Assembly: GCF_038396635.1 (NCBI RefSeq)
Contig: NZ_CP121687.1
Location: 1,488,001 to 1,552,000 of the forward strand
Reading direction: 5' to 3'
Origin: Defluviitalea saccharophila
Lineage (GTDB): Bacteria > Bacillota > Clostridia > Lachnospirales > Defluviitaleaceae
DNA length: 64,000 nucleotides
Below the pieces are notes generated by a model. It saw only the letters and a list, made by a program, of their open reading frames with translations, made no database searches and was not told the origin of the DNA. Both the position numbers and the translations under genes were made by a program. Below are positions 36,323 to 45,163 of this stretch, one piece after another. The stretch's first letter is position 1. Each line of letters begins with the position of its first letter.

Positions 36323-37108
36323 ATGCGATGGTTGGATCAATTAGAAAGAAAACTAGGACGTTTTGCTGTCCGTAATTTAATGCTATACATTATAGGCTTA
36401 AATGCCATTGTTTTTGTGATGACGTATCTTTCTCAGGAAAGTTTATATTTTCTTATGCTCGATCCCACATCAGTGCTTAACGGAGAAGTCTGGCGGCTGA
36501 TTACCTTTATATTTATACCGCCTACCCTTTCTCCCCTATGGGCAGCTTTTGTATTGTATTTTTATTATATGATCGGTTCCTCCCTGGAACATGAATGGGG
36601 AACTTTTAGATTTAATCTGTTTTATTTATTAGGTATGCTTGGAACCATTTTATCTGCTTTTATATCGAATTCCATTGTATCTTCGACTTATATTAATTTA
36701 TCCCTATTTCTGGCTTTTGCAAGAATCTATCCTGATTATCAAATACTGTTATTCTTTCTTCTTCCCATAAAAATCCGGTATTTAGCTTGGCTTGACTGGT
36801 TTATTTTTATTCTTACTATTTTAGTTTATCCTCTGCCCTATAAACTTGCAGCCATCGCTTCTTTAATCAATTATTTTATTTTCTTCGGCAAGGATATTGT
36901 AACCAATGCCAAGACCAGCAGAGTGGTTCATCAAAACAGGCAACAGTTTAAAGCTCAGATGCCTAAAGACTTTACCATTCACAAATGTACAATATGCGGA
37001 ATTACCGAAAAAGATGATCCGGATATGGAGTTTAGATACTGCTCCACCTGTGAAGGAGATTATGAATACTGCATGAATCACTTAAAAAATCATGAGCACA
37101 TAAGATAG
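36323..37108 (+). CDS. Rhomboid-like membrane protein, probable pseudoprotease with Cys/His tail
   Basis: This 261-residue protein has about six membrane helices. GEVWRLITFIFIPP and the loop GSSLEHEWGTFRFNLFYLLG match the rhomboid L1/TM2-TM3 region. At the position of the catalytic GxSG serine the sequence reads YINLSLFLAFARIYPDY, and no catalytic His is seen in the last helix. So proteolysis is unlikely (inference). Residues 220-261 form a soluble tail with CTIC (222, 225), CSTC (240, 243), Cys250 and His253, 257 and 259, resembling a zinc-binding module. Translation probably couples to the mscS-like gene 12 bases upstream, with AAAGGAG before the ATG. Confidence 0.75.
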   Translation: MRWLDQLERKLGRFAVRNLMLYIIGLNAIVFVMTYLSQESLYFLMLDPTSVLNGEVWRLITFIFIPPTLSPLWAAFVLYFYYMIGSSLEHEWGTFRFNLFYLLGMLGTILSAFISNSIVSSTYINLSLFLAFARIYPDYQILLFFLLPIKIRYLAWLDWFIFILTILVYPLPYKLAAIASLINYFIFFGKDIVTNAKTSRVVHQNRQQFKAQMPKDFTIHKCTICGITEKDDPDMEFRYCSTCEGDYEYCMNHLKNHEHIR

Positions 37109-37131
37109 CGACTACATCTCACTTATGAAAT

Positions 37132-37176
37132 AAAAAAATAGAAATAGACGTTAAAGACGTTCTATTTCTATTTTTT
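37132..37176. terminator. Bidirectional terminator
   Basis: Long A/T-rich arms (AAAAAATAGAAATAGACG with its complement, one bulged T) lie between the converging rhomboid-like and PDZ-protein genes, with A and T runs at both ends. Confidence 0.8.
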
Positions 37177-38430
37177 ACCTGAAAACATTCTAAAAAGGCC
37201 TACGCTTTCCATGTTTTCTAATCTATATACCGCCAAAGGTTCCTCAATGAGTGGAATAATACCTAAATCATTTACTCCTGAGGGATAGGCTTGATGTTCT
37301 ATGCATCTATGCTTACCGTCTATCCCCAAAATATCCACCCATAAAAATGTGAAATAATTATTAAGAATCGCTTTCATATGAAGATAGTTTTCTATTTCTG
37401 TGCCATTAATCTTTAATATAACATCCCCTCGTCTGAGTCCTAGCTTTTCTCCTAAGCCCTCCGGCTTTAAATCTAAAACTCTAACCCCTTTATCCGGATA
37501 AACATATAAAGGTTTAGAATATCTTTCTCTTTTCTGCCCTTGAACAATAAGAATCTCATGTAAAAGGGGCATTAGAATTACTCCTAAGCCTTGAAGCCAA
37601 ATCCTGTTGGGCGCAAATATGGCTGTCACTAAAAGGAATAAACTATATGCCATAAGAGATAAGGCAGTTCTTCTGGATTTTTGTTCCGGAGTGGTGGATA
37701 CCGCAATATCTCCGTATCCCAGGACTGCCGTAATGGGATAAATGGAGTATACGAGTACGCCACCGGGATTGTCGATGATATTTTTCATAAGAGGCCACCA
37801 ATCCGGCATTTCTATGCTGCCTTGAGGTACTGCAGTCATAACCTCCATAACCAGCAGGGCAAAGGGCAGGGGCCAATATTTCTGCATCATGTATGCCGAA
37901 GCAAACTTCCCTTCTTTCTTGATGATAATCGGAATACTGTCATCGGCACCTTCCAGTAAAATAAGAAGCGATTCCATAAAATGCAGGATTCCCACCAGGG
38001 CAATGATTCCCGGAATATCCATGTTCATATCCGGAAGCTTATATCCTAAAAACATTTGCCCTTGAAAAATAAAGGATAAGATGCCTAAGATCCCTCCTGC
38101 ATAGGAAAAACATAAATACCTGAAATTTATCATCGCAAGCAGAATGGCAACCGGAAGAAGAAACACCATATATTCTGAAAGATGTATGGGAAATCCTATA
38201 ACAACAAGAAGAATACTGGCTCCTATACCGATTAAAATGCCGCTTAGTATAGACTGAACCATCTTGTTGCTGATCTTTTGTCTCATAAAAAGCAGGGTCT
38301 CTACTTCCATATCCCCATTTTTTTTATACATTTTATACATTAAATAAATTACAATCAAAAACCAAGGATGAAAAATGGCGGTTGCCACCGCCTGTAGTGT
38401 TGTATAAACAACTTGAAAAAAGGAATGCAT
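37168..38430 (-). CDS. Polytopic membrane protein with C-terminal PDZ domain
   Basis: This 420-residue protein has about eight hydrophobic helices up to residue 310. A PDZ domain then runs from about 330 to 415 (VRVLDLKPEGLGEKLGLRRGDVILKING compressed: GLRRGDVILKINGTEI). The plan recalls MinJ, the B. subtilis topological determinant that bridges DivIVA and MinD, but sequence alone does not prove that role. It follows ctpA and the ftsEX-pcsB genes in the same direction, a conserved clostridial arrangement. AGGTGAT precedes a double ATG; the second codon was chosen. A function in division or septal protein placement is inference from context. Confidence 0.8.
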   Translation of the reverse strand: MHSFFQVVYTTLQAVATAIFHPWFLIVIYLMYKMYKKNGDMEVETLLFMRQKISNKMVQSILSGILIGIGASILLVVIGFPIHLSEYMVFLLPVAILLAMINFRYLCFSYAGGILGILSFIFQGQMFLGYKLPDMNMDIPGIIALVGILHFMESLLILLEGADDSIPIIIKKEGKFASAYMMQKYWPLPFALLVMEVMTAVPQGSIEMPDWWPLMKNIIDNPGGVLVYSIYPITAVLGYGDIAVSTTPEQKSRRTALSLMAYSLFLLVTAIFAPNRIWLQGLGVILMPLLHEILIVQGQKRERYSKPLYVYPDKGVRVLDLKPEGLGEKLGLRRGDVILKINGTEIENYLHMKAILNNYFTFLWVDILGIDGKHRCIEHQAYPSGVNDLGIIPLIEEPLAVYRLENMESVGLFRMFSGKK

Positions 38431-38452
38431 CATATCACCTATTCTTAAAACT

Positions 38453-39637
38453 TTATAACTGCTCTTTGATTACTTCTACTGCTTTCTTAAGCTGAATATC
38501 TTCGTCTTCTTCCAAAGTTAACTTAGATTTTAATTCATCACTTAATTCTACTACATAATCTGGCTCGATCCCTATTCCTTGGATACATACCCCACTGGGC
38601 GTGTAATATTTTGAAATAGTAATTTTGACTGCAGAACCGTCTCCCAAAGGATAGATGGACTGAACCAAACCTTTTCCAAAGGTTGTGGTTCCTACTAATT
38701 TGCCCTTATTATGGTCTTTTATCGCTCCCGATAATATTTCCGAAGCACTGGCACTGTTTTCGTTGACAAGAAGCACCAGTGGTACTTTGATCTCGTTGGC
38801 ATCAGATAAATACGTGTCTTTCTTTCCGTTCTTATCTTCCGTATAAACAATCATTCCTTCAGGAAGAAGCTGATCTGCAATTTTGGTTACGGTAGAGAGA
38901 AGCCCTCCGGGGTTATTTCTAAGATCAATAATAAGTCCTTTTTGTCCTTTACTATTTAAATCTTTATAGGCAGTCATAAACTGATTGTAGGTTACTTCAT
39001 CAAAAGAAACAATCTTTATATATCCTATTTGGTTATCTAACATTCTATGGGAAACTGTAGGATAGTCAATATTGGCTCTGGTAATTTCCACTTCAAAGGT
39101 CTTAAAGTCAGATTTTCTATAAACCGTTAATTTCACTTTGGTGCCTGCCGGACCTTTCATCATGGATACCGCCTCGTTTAAATCATCCCCTGTCACTTCA
39201 AAATCATTTACTTTAATAATTTTATCACCTGGAAGCAGTCCTGCTTTCGCCCCGGGGGAACCTTCAAAGGGTGAAACAACGGTAATGAGTTGATCCGTTT
39301 GGTCCACAGATACAACAACTCCAATGCCGGCATAACGGCCTGAAGTTTCTGTCTGGAAATTCTCAAACTCCTCTTTGCTCATATATGTAGTATAAGGGTC
39401 TCCTACACCACTGACGAGTCCTTTATACATGCCTTCTTCTAAAGAATCTTCATCTATTTTATCCACATAGAATTTATTGAGGTAAGCAAGAATTTTATTG
39501 ACCTTTTGGTTCATTCCTAAATTAGAATTACCTGTCATTCCCATGACAATGCGAAAGCCGAAGAAAAAGATATTGATAAAAATAACAATCGACATCCCTA
39601 CAGCTAAACCGCTCAAAAATGATTTTTTATTGTTCAT
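38453..39637 (-). CDS. ctpA: C-terminal processing peptidase (S41 family)
   Basis: This 394-residue serine protease has an N-terminal membrane anchor (residues 9-33), a PDZ domain (about 100-175, SPGAKAGLLPGDKIIKV) and the S41 catalytic core. The likely nucleophile is Ser297 in NENSASASEI, and the general base is Lys322 in TTFGKGLVQ. The 25-residue spacing between them matches B. subtilis CtpB. The protease faces outside. CtpA-type enzymes trim envelope proteins or activate sporulation factors. It lies behind pcsB, with a terminator between, so it may be transcribed partly independently. AAGGGAG precedes the ATG, about 9 bases away. Confidence 0.94.
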   Translation of the reverse strand: MNNKKSFLSGLAVGMSIVIFINIFFFGFRIVMGMTGNSNLGMNQKVNKILAYLNKFYVDKIDEDSLEEGMYKGLVSGVGDPYTTYMSKEEFENFQTETSGRYAGIGVVVSVDQTDQLITVVSPFEGSPGAKAGLLPGDKIIKVNDFEVTGDDLNEAVSMMKGPAGTKVKLTVYRKSDFKTFEVEITRANIDYPTVSHRMLDNQIGYIKIVSFDEVTYNQFMTAYKDLNSKGQKGLIIDLRNNPGGLLSTVTKIADQLLPEGMIVYTEDKNGKKDTYLSDANEIKVPLVLLVNENSASASEILSGAIKDHNKGKLVGTTTFGKGLVQSIYPLGDGSAVKITISKYYTPSGVCIQGIGIEPDYVVELSDELKSKLTLEEDEDIQLKKAVEVIKEQL

Positions 39638-39730
39638 GCAATCGGCACTCCCTTAGTGATTATATTTTCATTGTATTATAAACTATTTATTATTATACCA
39701 TAGTTAAACGATTAAAGTCATTTTCTTGAT

Positions 39731-39759
39731 AAAAAAATAAAGGACTAAGTCCTTTATTT
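39731..39759 (-). terminator. Intrinsic terminator after the PcsB-like gene
   Basis: On the minus strand AAATAAAGGAC pairs with GTCCTTTATTT (loop TTA), followed by five more T. It overlaps the stop codon of the murein hydrolase activator gene and separates it from ctpA. Confidence 0.8.
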
Positions 39760-40896
39760 AGATAAATAGGGTATAGGATTTGTATGGCTTCCGTTAACTC
39801 TCACTTCGAAATGGCTATGATTACCAGTTGATTTTCCTGTACTTCCCACTTTTGCAACCACTTGTCCTCGCTGAACAAACTGGCCAACCGATGCAACCAA
39901 TTGAGAGTTATGGCCGTATAAAGTGGTCAAACCACTGCCGTGATCAATGATGATGGTATAGCCATAGCCGTTAACATATCCTGAAACAATTACTTCTCCA
40001 TCGGCTGCTGCTATTACATTGGTTCCTTTTGGGGCAGGAATGTCTATACCGTTATGGAAGGCATAGCCTCCGTATACCGGGTCAGTTCTTCCTCCATAAT
40101 TGGAGCTTAGAGTGTAATACCCCGGAACCGGCCATTCAAATTTCCCTCCACTGTATATTCTGGTACTTTTTCTTGTCAGTTCTTTGATTTCCTTCTCTAA
40201 TTGCTTGGAGATTTCTTCTTCTTCTTTGATGAGTTCCATATAAGCGACTTCATCATCACTAAGCTGCGCAATTAATGTTTCTTTCTCCTTCATTGCTTCT
40301 TCTATACTGTGCTTAACACCCAGTTGATGTTTTTTAACAAGAGTAACCTCTTCTTTCTTGTTCTCCAATTCCTTTTTCTGCTCTTCTATTTTTGCTTCGT
40401 TCTCTTTCATCTCTTTGATTAAATTTTGATCATATTCCACAATTTTAGAGATGACATCCGCTCTGTTTAGAAAATCAGAAAAATCTTTTGAGTGAAGAAG
40501 AACTTGCATATAACCGACTCTTTTATTCATATACATATACTTAAAGCGTTCCTTAAAGGCCTCATATTGCGCTTGCCTTTCTTCTTCTGCCTTAATAAGC
40601 TCTTCTTCCTTTTGTTGAACTTCAGCTTCTAACTCTTCAAGTTGCCCATTAATCTCTTCAAGATATTCATCAACTTTTGCTAAATCACTGTCAAGAGCTT
40701 CAATGTTTTGCATAATATTTTCTTTTTCTTCTTTAGTCTTTTTAAGCTTTTCTTTTGCGTTTTTTAAGTTCTTTTGTACGTCTTCCAGTTTATTTTTCTT
40801 CTCTTTTAGGCTGTCTGCAGCTACAGAGAAAAAGGGACCGCATCCCAGGATAATAACAAATAATAGAATTATCCCCCGTTTTATAACTTTATACAT
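39754..40896 (-). CDS. Murein hydrolase activator/peptidase, EnvC/PcsB-like with M23 domain
   Basis: This 380-residue exported protein has a signal peptide (1-27) and a long Lys/Glu-rich coiled coil (about 28-240). The C-terminal M23 (LytM) domain has both zinc motifs, HNGID (280-284) and HSHFE (360-364), so unlike EnvC it looks catalytically competent. FtsEX, encoded immediately upstream, typically drives such a coiled-coil protein to open peptidoglycan at the septum. The ftsE-ftsX-pcsB order supports that role. AATAGGGGG lies about 7 bases before the ATG. A terminator follows. Confidence 0.92.
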   Translation of the reverse strand: MYKVIKRGIILLFVIILGCGPFFSVAADSLKEKKNKLEDVQKNLKNAKEKLKKTKEEKENIMQNIEALDSDLAKVDEYLEEINGQLEELEAEVQQKEEELIKAEEERQAQYEAFKERFKYMYMNKRVGYMQVLLHSKDFSDFLNRADVISKIVEYDQNLIKEMKENEAKIEEQKKELENKKEEVTLVKKHQLGVKHSIEEAMKEKETLIAQLSDDEVAYMELIKEEEEISKQLEKEIKELTRKSTRIYSGGKFEWPVPGYYTLSSNYGGRTDPVYGGYAFHNGIDIPAPKGTNVIAAADGEVIVSGYVNGYGYTIIIDHGSGLTTLYGHNSQLVASVGQFVQRGQVVAKVGSTGKSTGNHSHFEVRVNGSHTNPIPYLSK

Positions 40897-40922
40897 ACAA
40901 TTCCCCCTATTATATAACAGAA

Positions 40923-41819
40923 CTAAACTTTAAGATATCTTCTAATCGATATCGCACTTCCTATAACCCCAATTCCAATGCCTATTACCAGTGAAATTGG
41001 AGTAAGCACATTAAAGATTTCCCCTGTTGTTCTAAAGACTAATATTTTTTGAATAAATGTATTTCTTTCGTAGATCAGTTCTGTAATAAAACTATAGGAA
41101 AACCAAATGATGATAAGAGGAAGTATGGAACCAATAATGCCAATGATGATGCCTTCAATGACAAAAGGCCATCTGATGAACCAGTCCGTGGCACCGATAT
41201 ATTTCATAATATTAATCTCATTTTTTCTAACATAGACTGTAAGGCGAATAGTATTATCCATAAGCATTACGCCAATAAAGCCCAAAATGAGAATCAGTAC
41301 CAGACTAATAATCCGTATCATATTATTAAAGCCTATAAGAATTTTTGTTTCTTCCTCCAGATATCTGATTTCTATTCCACTTATTCTATTTAATTGTGCA
41401 ATAACATCTTTTTGATACCTTATATCGTCGAGGGTAATTTCAAAGGAAGGAGGCAGAGGATTGTCGTTTTCTAATCCTTCCAATAGTGAGCCATATTCTC
41501 CCCACTCTTCTTTTTCTTTGTTTAAAGCTTCTTCCGGAGAAATATAGACTATTTTTTCAATATGGTCTATTTGATTTAATCGATTTTCTAAAGCTTGGAT
41601 TTTTTCTTCCGAGATTTCTTCGGTGTAAAAAACCGTAATTCCTGTAGTTTCTTCTAAAGTTTCTAACATATAGTCCACATTTACAGCAATGCAGTAAAAT
41701 ATGCCTACAATCATTAAACAGGAAGCAATCGTTCCGATTGAGGCCAACGACATTAACCTATTTCTCCAAATGCCGCGCAAGCCTTGACCTGCAAAATATT
41801 TCATGGTTCTAATCTTCAT
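40923..41819 (-). CDS. ftsX: Cell division protein FtsX
   Basis: This 298-residue permease-like protein has four membrane helices (about 23-48, 173-198, 220-245, 270-292). A large extracellular loop follows helix 1 (TGITVFYTEEISEEKIQAL) and contacts the hydrolase activator. The C-terminal FtsX domain has RKNEINIMKYIGATDWFIRWPF. The ATG at 41819 has AAGGGTGG 7 bases upstream and overlaps the ftsE stop by 11 bases, so translation is coupled. FtsX transmits ATP-driven change from FtsE to the PcsB-like protein outside. Confidence 0.93.
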   Translation of the reverse strand: MKIRTMKYFAGQGLRGIWRNRLMSLASIGTIASCLMIVGIFYCIAVNVDYMLETLEETTGITVFYTEEISEEKIQALENRLNQIDHIEKIVYISPEEALNKEKEEWGEYGSLLEGLENDNPLPPSFEITLDDIRYQKDVIAQLNRISGIEIRYLEEETKILIGFNNMIRIISLVLILILGFIGVMLMDNTIRLTVYVRKNEINIMKYIGATDWFIRWPFVIEGIIIGIIGSILPLIIIWFSYSFITELIYERNTFIQKILVFRTTGEIFNVLTPISLVIGIGIGVIGSAISIRRYLKV

Positions 41820-42495
41820 CGCTGTATCCACCCTTTTGCAAATCTCGAATCAGTATACCCTCTTTTATTTCAATGACTCTTTTCTTCATTCTATCTACTA
41901 TGTCTTTTTCATGGGTTGCTATAATGACCGTAGTGCCCCGATCATTGATATCTTTTAATAACTTCATGATTTCCCATGAAGTAACCGGGTCCAGGTTCCC
42001 CGTAGGCTCGTCACATATAAGAATAGGAGGATTGTTTACAATGGCTCTTGCTAAAGCTGTTCTTTGCTGTTCTCCTCCCGATAACTGGTTAGGATAACAC
42101 CTGGCTTTTTTAGCCAATCCTACCATGGAAAGCACTGTAGGTACATTTCTTCTTATTTCTTTAGGTGTTGCTTCTACGATTTGCATGGCAAAGGCAACAT
42201 TCTCGTATACTGTTTTATTAGGAAGTAATCTAAAGTCTTGAAATACAACCCCTAATTTCCTTCTTAAAAAAGGAATTTCCTTTTTTCTCAAATTGGTTAT
42301 ATTTTTTTCATTGATAATAATTTCTCCATGGCTTGGTTCTATTTCTTTTAATAAGAGTTTTAATAACGTGGATTTTCCAGAACCACTACTTCCTATAATA
42401 AAAACGAACTCTCCCTTTTCAATCGAAAGGGATATATTTTTTAGAGCCGTTACATTATTCGGATAAGTTTTTGTAATATTATGCAATTTAATCAA
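41809..42495 (-). CDS. ftsE: Cell division ATP-binding protein FtsE
   Basis: This 228-residue ABC ATPase has Walker A GSSGSGKST, Q-loop VFQDFRLLPNKT, signature LSGGEQQRTALARA, Walker B ILICDEPTGNLDP and the switch His in VIIATHEKDIV. The FtsE-specific ITNLRKKEIPFLRRKLG is present. The start is TTG at 42495 (MIKLHNITKTYPN) behind GGAGGGG with 5 bases spacing; the longest ORF starts upstream of that site. It forms a complex with FtsX at the division septum. Confidence 0.94.
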   Translation of the reverse strand: MIKLHNITKTYPNNVTALKNISLSIEKGEFVFIIGSSGSGKSTLLKLLLKEIEPSHGEIIINEKNITNLRKKEIPFLRRKLGVVFQDFRLLPNKTVYENVAFAMQIVEATPKEIRRNVPTVLSMVGLAKKARCYPNQLSGGEQQRTALARAIVNNPPILICDEPTGNLDPVTSWEIMKLLKDINDRGTTVIIATHEKDIVDRMKKRVIEIKEGILIRDLQKGGYSDED

Positions 42496-42587
42496 GTTAT
42501 CCCCTCCCATAAGAGGCATAAAATCTATTTTATTTTACAATAATCTATATTAAATAGCAATATACATTACGCCCTAGGGAGATAAAA

Positions 42588-43679
42588 CTAATATGACATT
42601 TTTTCCATATAATTCATGTATTTGCTTACCATCAAAGTGATTTTAAATGTAATTGCATCTTCAAAATTTCTTAAATCTAAACCTGTCATTTTTTGAAGTT
42701 TATCCAGTCTATATACCAGAGTATTTCTATGAATATAGAGCTGTCTTGATGTCTCTGAAACATTTAAATTGTTTTCAAAGAACTTATGAACAGTCGTTAG
42801 AATTTCTTCGTCAAATTCTTCTACGGTTCTTCCGTGAAGCACTTCTTTAACATACATATTGCAAAGAGGTACTGGCAATTGATAAATTAAACGGCCAATG
42901 CCTAATTGATTATAGCTTATTATATGCTTTTCGCTATAGAAAATTTTACCTACTTCCAGAGCCATCTTAGCTTCTTTATAAGATTTCGATACATCCTTTA
43001 AGTCTTCAACCATGGTACCCACCGCAACGGAAATAGTGCTCATGGCTTCACTGCTTAATGTATCATAGATCATTCTTGCGATCTTTTCTTTATCTTCTAT
43101 AAGTTCTTTTTCCCTTACTTCTTTTACTAATATAATATTTCTTTCATCGACTGCTGTAACAAAATCCTTTGATTTGGAAGGGAACATGCTGCGCACAACT
43201 TCCCTGAGATTGATATCTTTATCCGGTTGCGTTTCGATGAGATATACAATCCGTGGAACATTGTTTTCAATATGAAGTTTTTTAGCTCTGTTGTATATAT
43301 CCACTAAGAGCAAATTGTCCAACAGAAGATTTTTAATAAAATTATCTTTGTCATATCTTTCTTTGTATGCAACCAAAAGGCTTTGAATCTGGAATACTGC
43401 AAGCTTTCCGATTCTATAAACTTCTTCATCTTCTCCTCGGACAGAAACGATGTATTCTGCCGTGTTTTCATCAAATACTTTGAAATAATGGTATCCTTGA
43501 ATGAGTTGACTTTCTGCTTGGGAATTCACGAAATCTTCTACGATTTCCATGTGCATTCCGATTTGATTTTCTTCTGTAGACGCCACTACTTTAGCTTCTA
43601 TATCTGTTATAAAAAAGTCCCGTCTTGTAATAGATTTTAATCCATCAATTGTACTTTGTAGAATTTGATTTGAAATCAT
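42588..43679 (-). CDS. CdaR/PucR-type transcriptional regulator
   Basis: This 363-residue regulator has an N-terminal sugar-diacid-recognition-like domain (about 1-130, MISNQILQSTIDGLKSITR). A GGDEF-like or diacid middle region follows. The C-terminal PucR helix-turn-helix reads ETSRQLYIHRNTLVYRLDKLQKMTG (in part: LYIHRNTLVYRLDKLQ). CdaR-type proteins respond to sugar acids. It sits just downstream of the MsmX/UgpC-type ATPase gene on the same strand, separated by a terminator. The pairing suggests control of carbohydrate uptake, but no target can be read from sequence. TAGGAG precedes the ATG. Confidence 0.88.
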   Translation of the reverse strand: MISNQILQSTIDGLKSITRRDFFITDIEAKVVASTEENQIGMHMEIVEDFVNSQAESQLIQGYHYFKVFDENTAEYIVSVRGEDEEVYRIGKLAVFQIQSLLVAYKERYDKDNFIKNLLLDNLLLVDIYNRAKKLHIENNVPRIVYLIETQPDKDINLREVVRSMFPSKSKDFVTAVDERNIILVKEVREKELIEDKEKIARMIYDTLSSEAMSTISVAVGTMVEDLKDVSKSYKEAKMALEVGKIFYSEKHIISYNQLGIGRLIYQLPVPLCNMYVKEVLHGRTVEEFDEEILTTVHKFFENNLNVSETSRQLYIHRNTLVYRLDKLQKMTGLDLRNFEDAITFKITLMVSKYMNYMEKMSY

Positions 43680-43745
43680 AGCATCAACGCTCCTAAATAA
43701 ATTAATTGTACTTTATTTTATATTATAGTAGAATTTCAAAAAAAT

Positions 43746-43782
43746 AAAGAGAAAATACACAAATTATGTGCACTTTCTCTTA
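43746..43782 (-). terminator. Intrinsic terminator of the ugpC/msmX-type gene
   Basis: AAGAGAAA pairs with TTTCTCTT, with an inner CACA/TGTG stem. On the minus strand it is followed by a T-rich run that reads TTATTTTTTT. Confidence 0.7.
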
Positions 43783-43802
43783 TCTTTTTTATTTCTTAAA
43801 AT

Positions 43803-44915
43803 TTAGTTTGTAATAGTTGTTTCTGTATCTTTATCAAATACATGAATTCTATTTACATCCAATGCAACTTTAATAATATCTCCTGGTTTTGCTTGGCTTC
43901 TTGGATCAACACGAGCGGTTAAGTTTTGTCCATTGCAGGTCATGTATAAGAATATTTCAGCCCCAAGCATTTCTGTTACTTCTACTTTACATTTAATAAT
44001 ACTGTCAGGAGATGCTTCAAGGAAAGGTTGTTCATCATGGAGATCTTCTGGACGAATTCCCATGATAACGTCTTTGCCTACATAGCCTCCATCAATAAGC
44101 TTCTTAGCTTTTTCTTTTGGAAGTTTGATTTCTTCGCTTCCGAAGGAAAGGAGTATATCATCTCCACTCTTAGTAACTTTCGTTTCAATAAAGTTCATTT
44201 GAGGAGATCCAATAAATCCTGCAACGAATAAATTGTTTGGTTTTGTATATAAATTATTTGGTGTATCTACTTGTTGGATAATACCATCTTTTAATACAAC
44301 GATTCTTGTACCCAATGTCATCGCTTCTGTTTGGTCATGGGTAACATAGATGAATGTTGTTTTAAGTCTTTGATGCAGTTTAGAGATCTCTGTTCTCATC
44401 TGTACTCTTAATTTTGCATCCAAGTTTGACAAAGGTTCGTCCATTAAGAATACTTTTGGTTCACGAACGATCGCACGACCCATCGCTACACGTTGTCTTT
44501 GTCCTCCGGATAATGCTTTTGGTTTTCTATCTAATAAATGATCTATATCAAGAATTTTAGCTGCTTCACGAACACGCTTATCTATTTCTTCTTTAGGTGT
44601 TTTACGAAGCTTTAATCCAAATGCCATATTATCATATACAGACATATGAGGATACAAAGCATAGTTTTGGAATACCATGGCAATGTCCCTGTCTTTTGGA
44701 GCAACATCATTACAAAGCTTGTCTCCTATCCATAATTCCCCTGAAGAGATTTCTTCAAGTCCAGCAATCATTCGAAGCGTTGTTGACTTTCCGCATCCAG
44801 ATGGTCCAACAAAGATAATAAATTCTTTGTCATCGATATCCAGATTGAAGTCTTTTACTGCAACGAATCCATTGTTATATTTCTTACAGATATTCTTTAA
44901 CTTTAATTCGGCCAT
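43803..44915 (-). CDS. ugpC: Carbohydrate ABC transporter ATPase (UgpC/MsmX family)
   Basis: This 370-residue ATPase has Walker A GPSGCGKST, Q-loop VFQNYALYPHMSV, signature LSGGQRQRVAMGRA, Walker B VFLMDEPLSNLDA and switch His in FIYVTHDQTEA. A C-terminal MalK-like TOBE domain ends with DPRSQAKPGDIIKVALDVNRI. There is no permease or binding protein beside it. In Firmicutes a single such ATPase (MsmX) often powers several sugar importers, which would explain the isolation (established pattern; its use here is inference). AAGGGGGC precedes the ATG. The 248-base gap upstream holds no gene or clear promoter that I could assign. Confidence 0.92.
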   Translation of the reverse strand: MAELKLKNICKKYNNGFVAVKDFNLDIDDKEFIIFVGPSGCGKSTTLRMIAGLEEISSGELWIGDKLCNDVAPKDRDIAMVFQNYALYPHMSVYDNMAFGLKLRKTPKEEIDKRVREAAKILDIDHLLDRKPKALSGGQRQRVAMGRAIVREPKVFLMDEPLSNLDAKLRVQMRTEISKLHQRLKTTFIYVTHDQTEAMTLGTRIVVLKDGIIQQVDTPNNLYTKPNNLFVAGFIGSPQMNFIETKVTKSGDDILLSFGSEEIKLPKEKAKKLIDGGYVGKDVIMGIRPEDLHDEQPFLEASPDSIIKCKVEVTEMLGAEIFLYMTCNGQNLTARVDPRSQAKPGDIIKVALDVNRIHVFDKDTETTITN

Positions 44916-45163
44916 TACAATTTGCCCCCTTATAAATAATTATCAAATAATCTCTCATGTATAAATACTATACTATATTTGGATAATTTGTACTATTGCT
45001 CTTTTTAACAAATCCAAAAAAATGCATTTGTCTAATTTGTATATGTGCTTGTCTTTAAAAAAAATTTTTGGTTATTATTCTACACGATTCAACATGGTCA
45101 TAATGTAATTTGACGATAAAAACCTTGTTTTTAATGGGAAAAATTGTAATGTTTACTGATATT

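Noticed and set aside
44916-45163. Possible riboswitch or small RNA in the 248-base gap upstream of the ugpC-type gene
   Set aside because: No conserved aptamer pattern or terminator hairpin was found. The stretch is AT-rich without clear structure.
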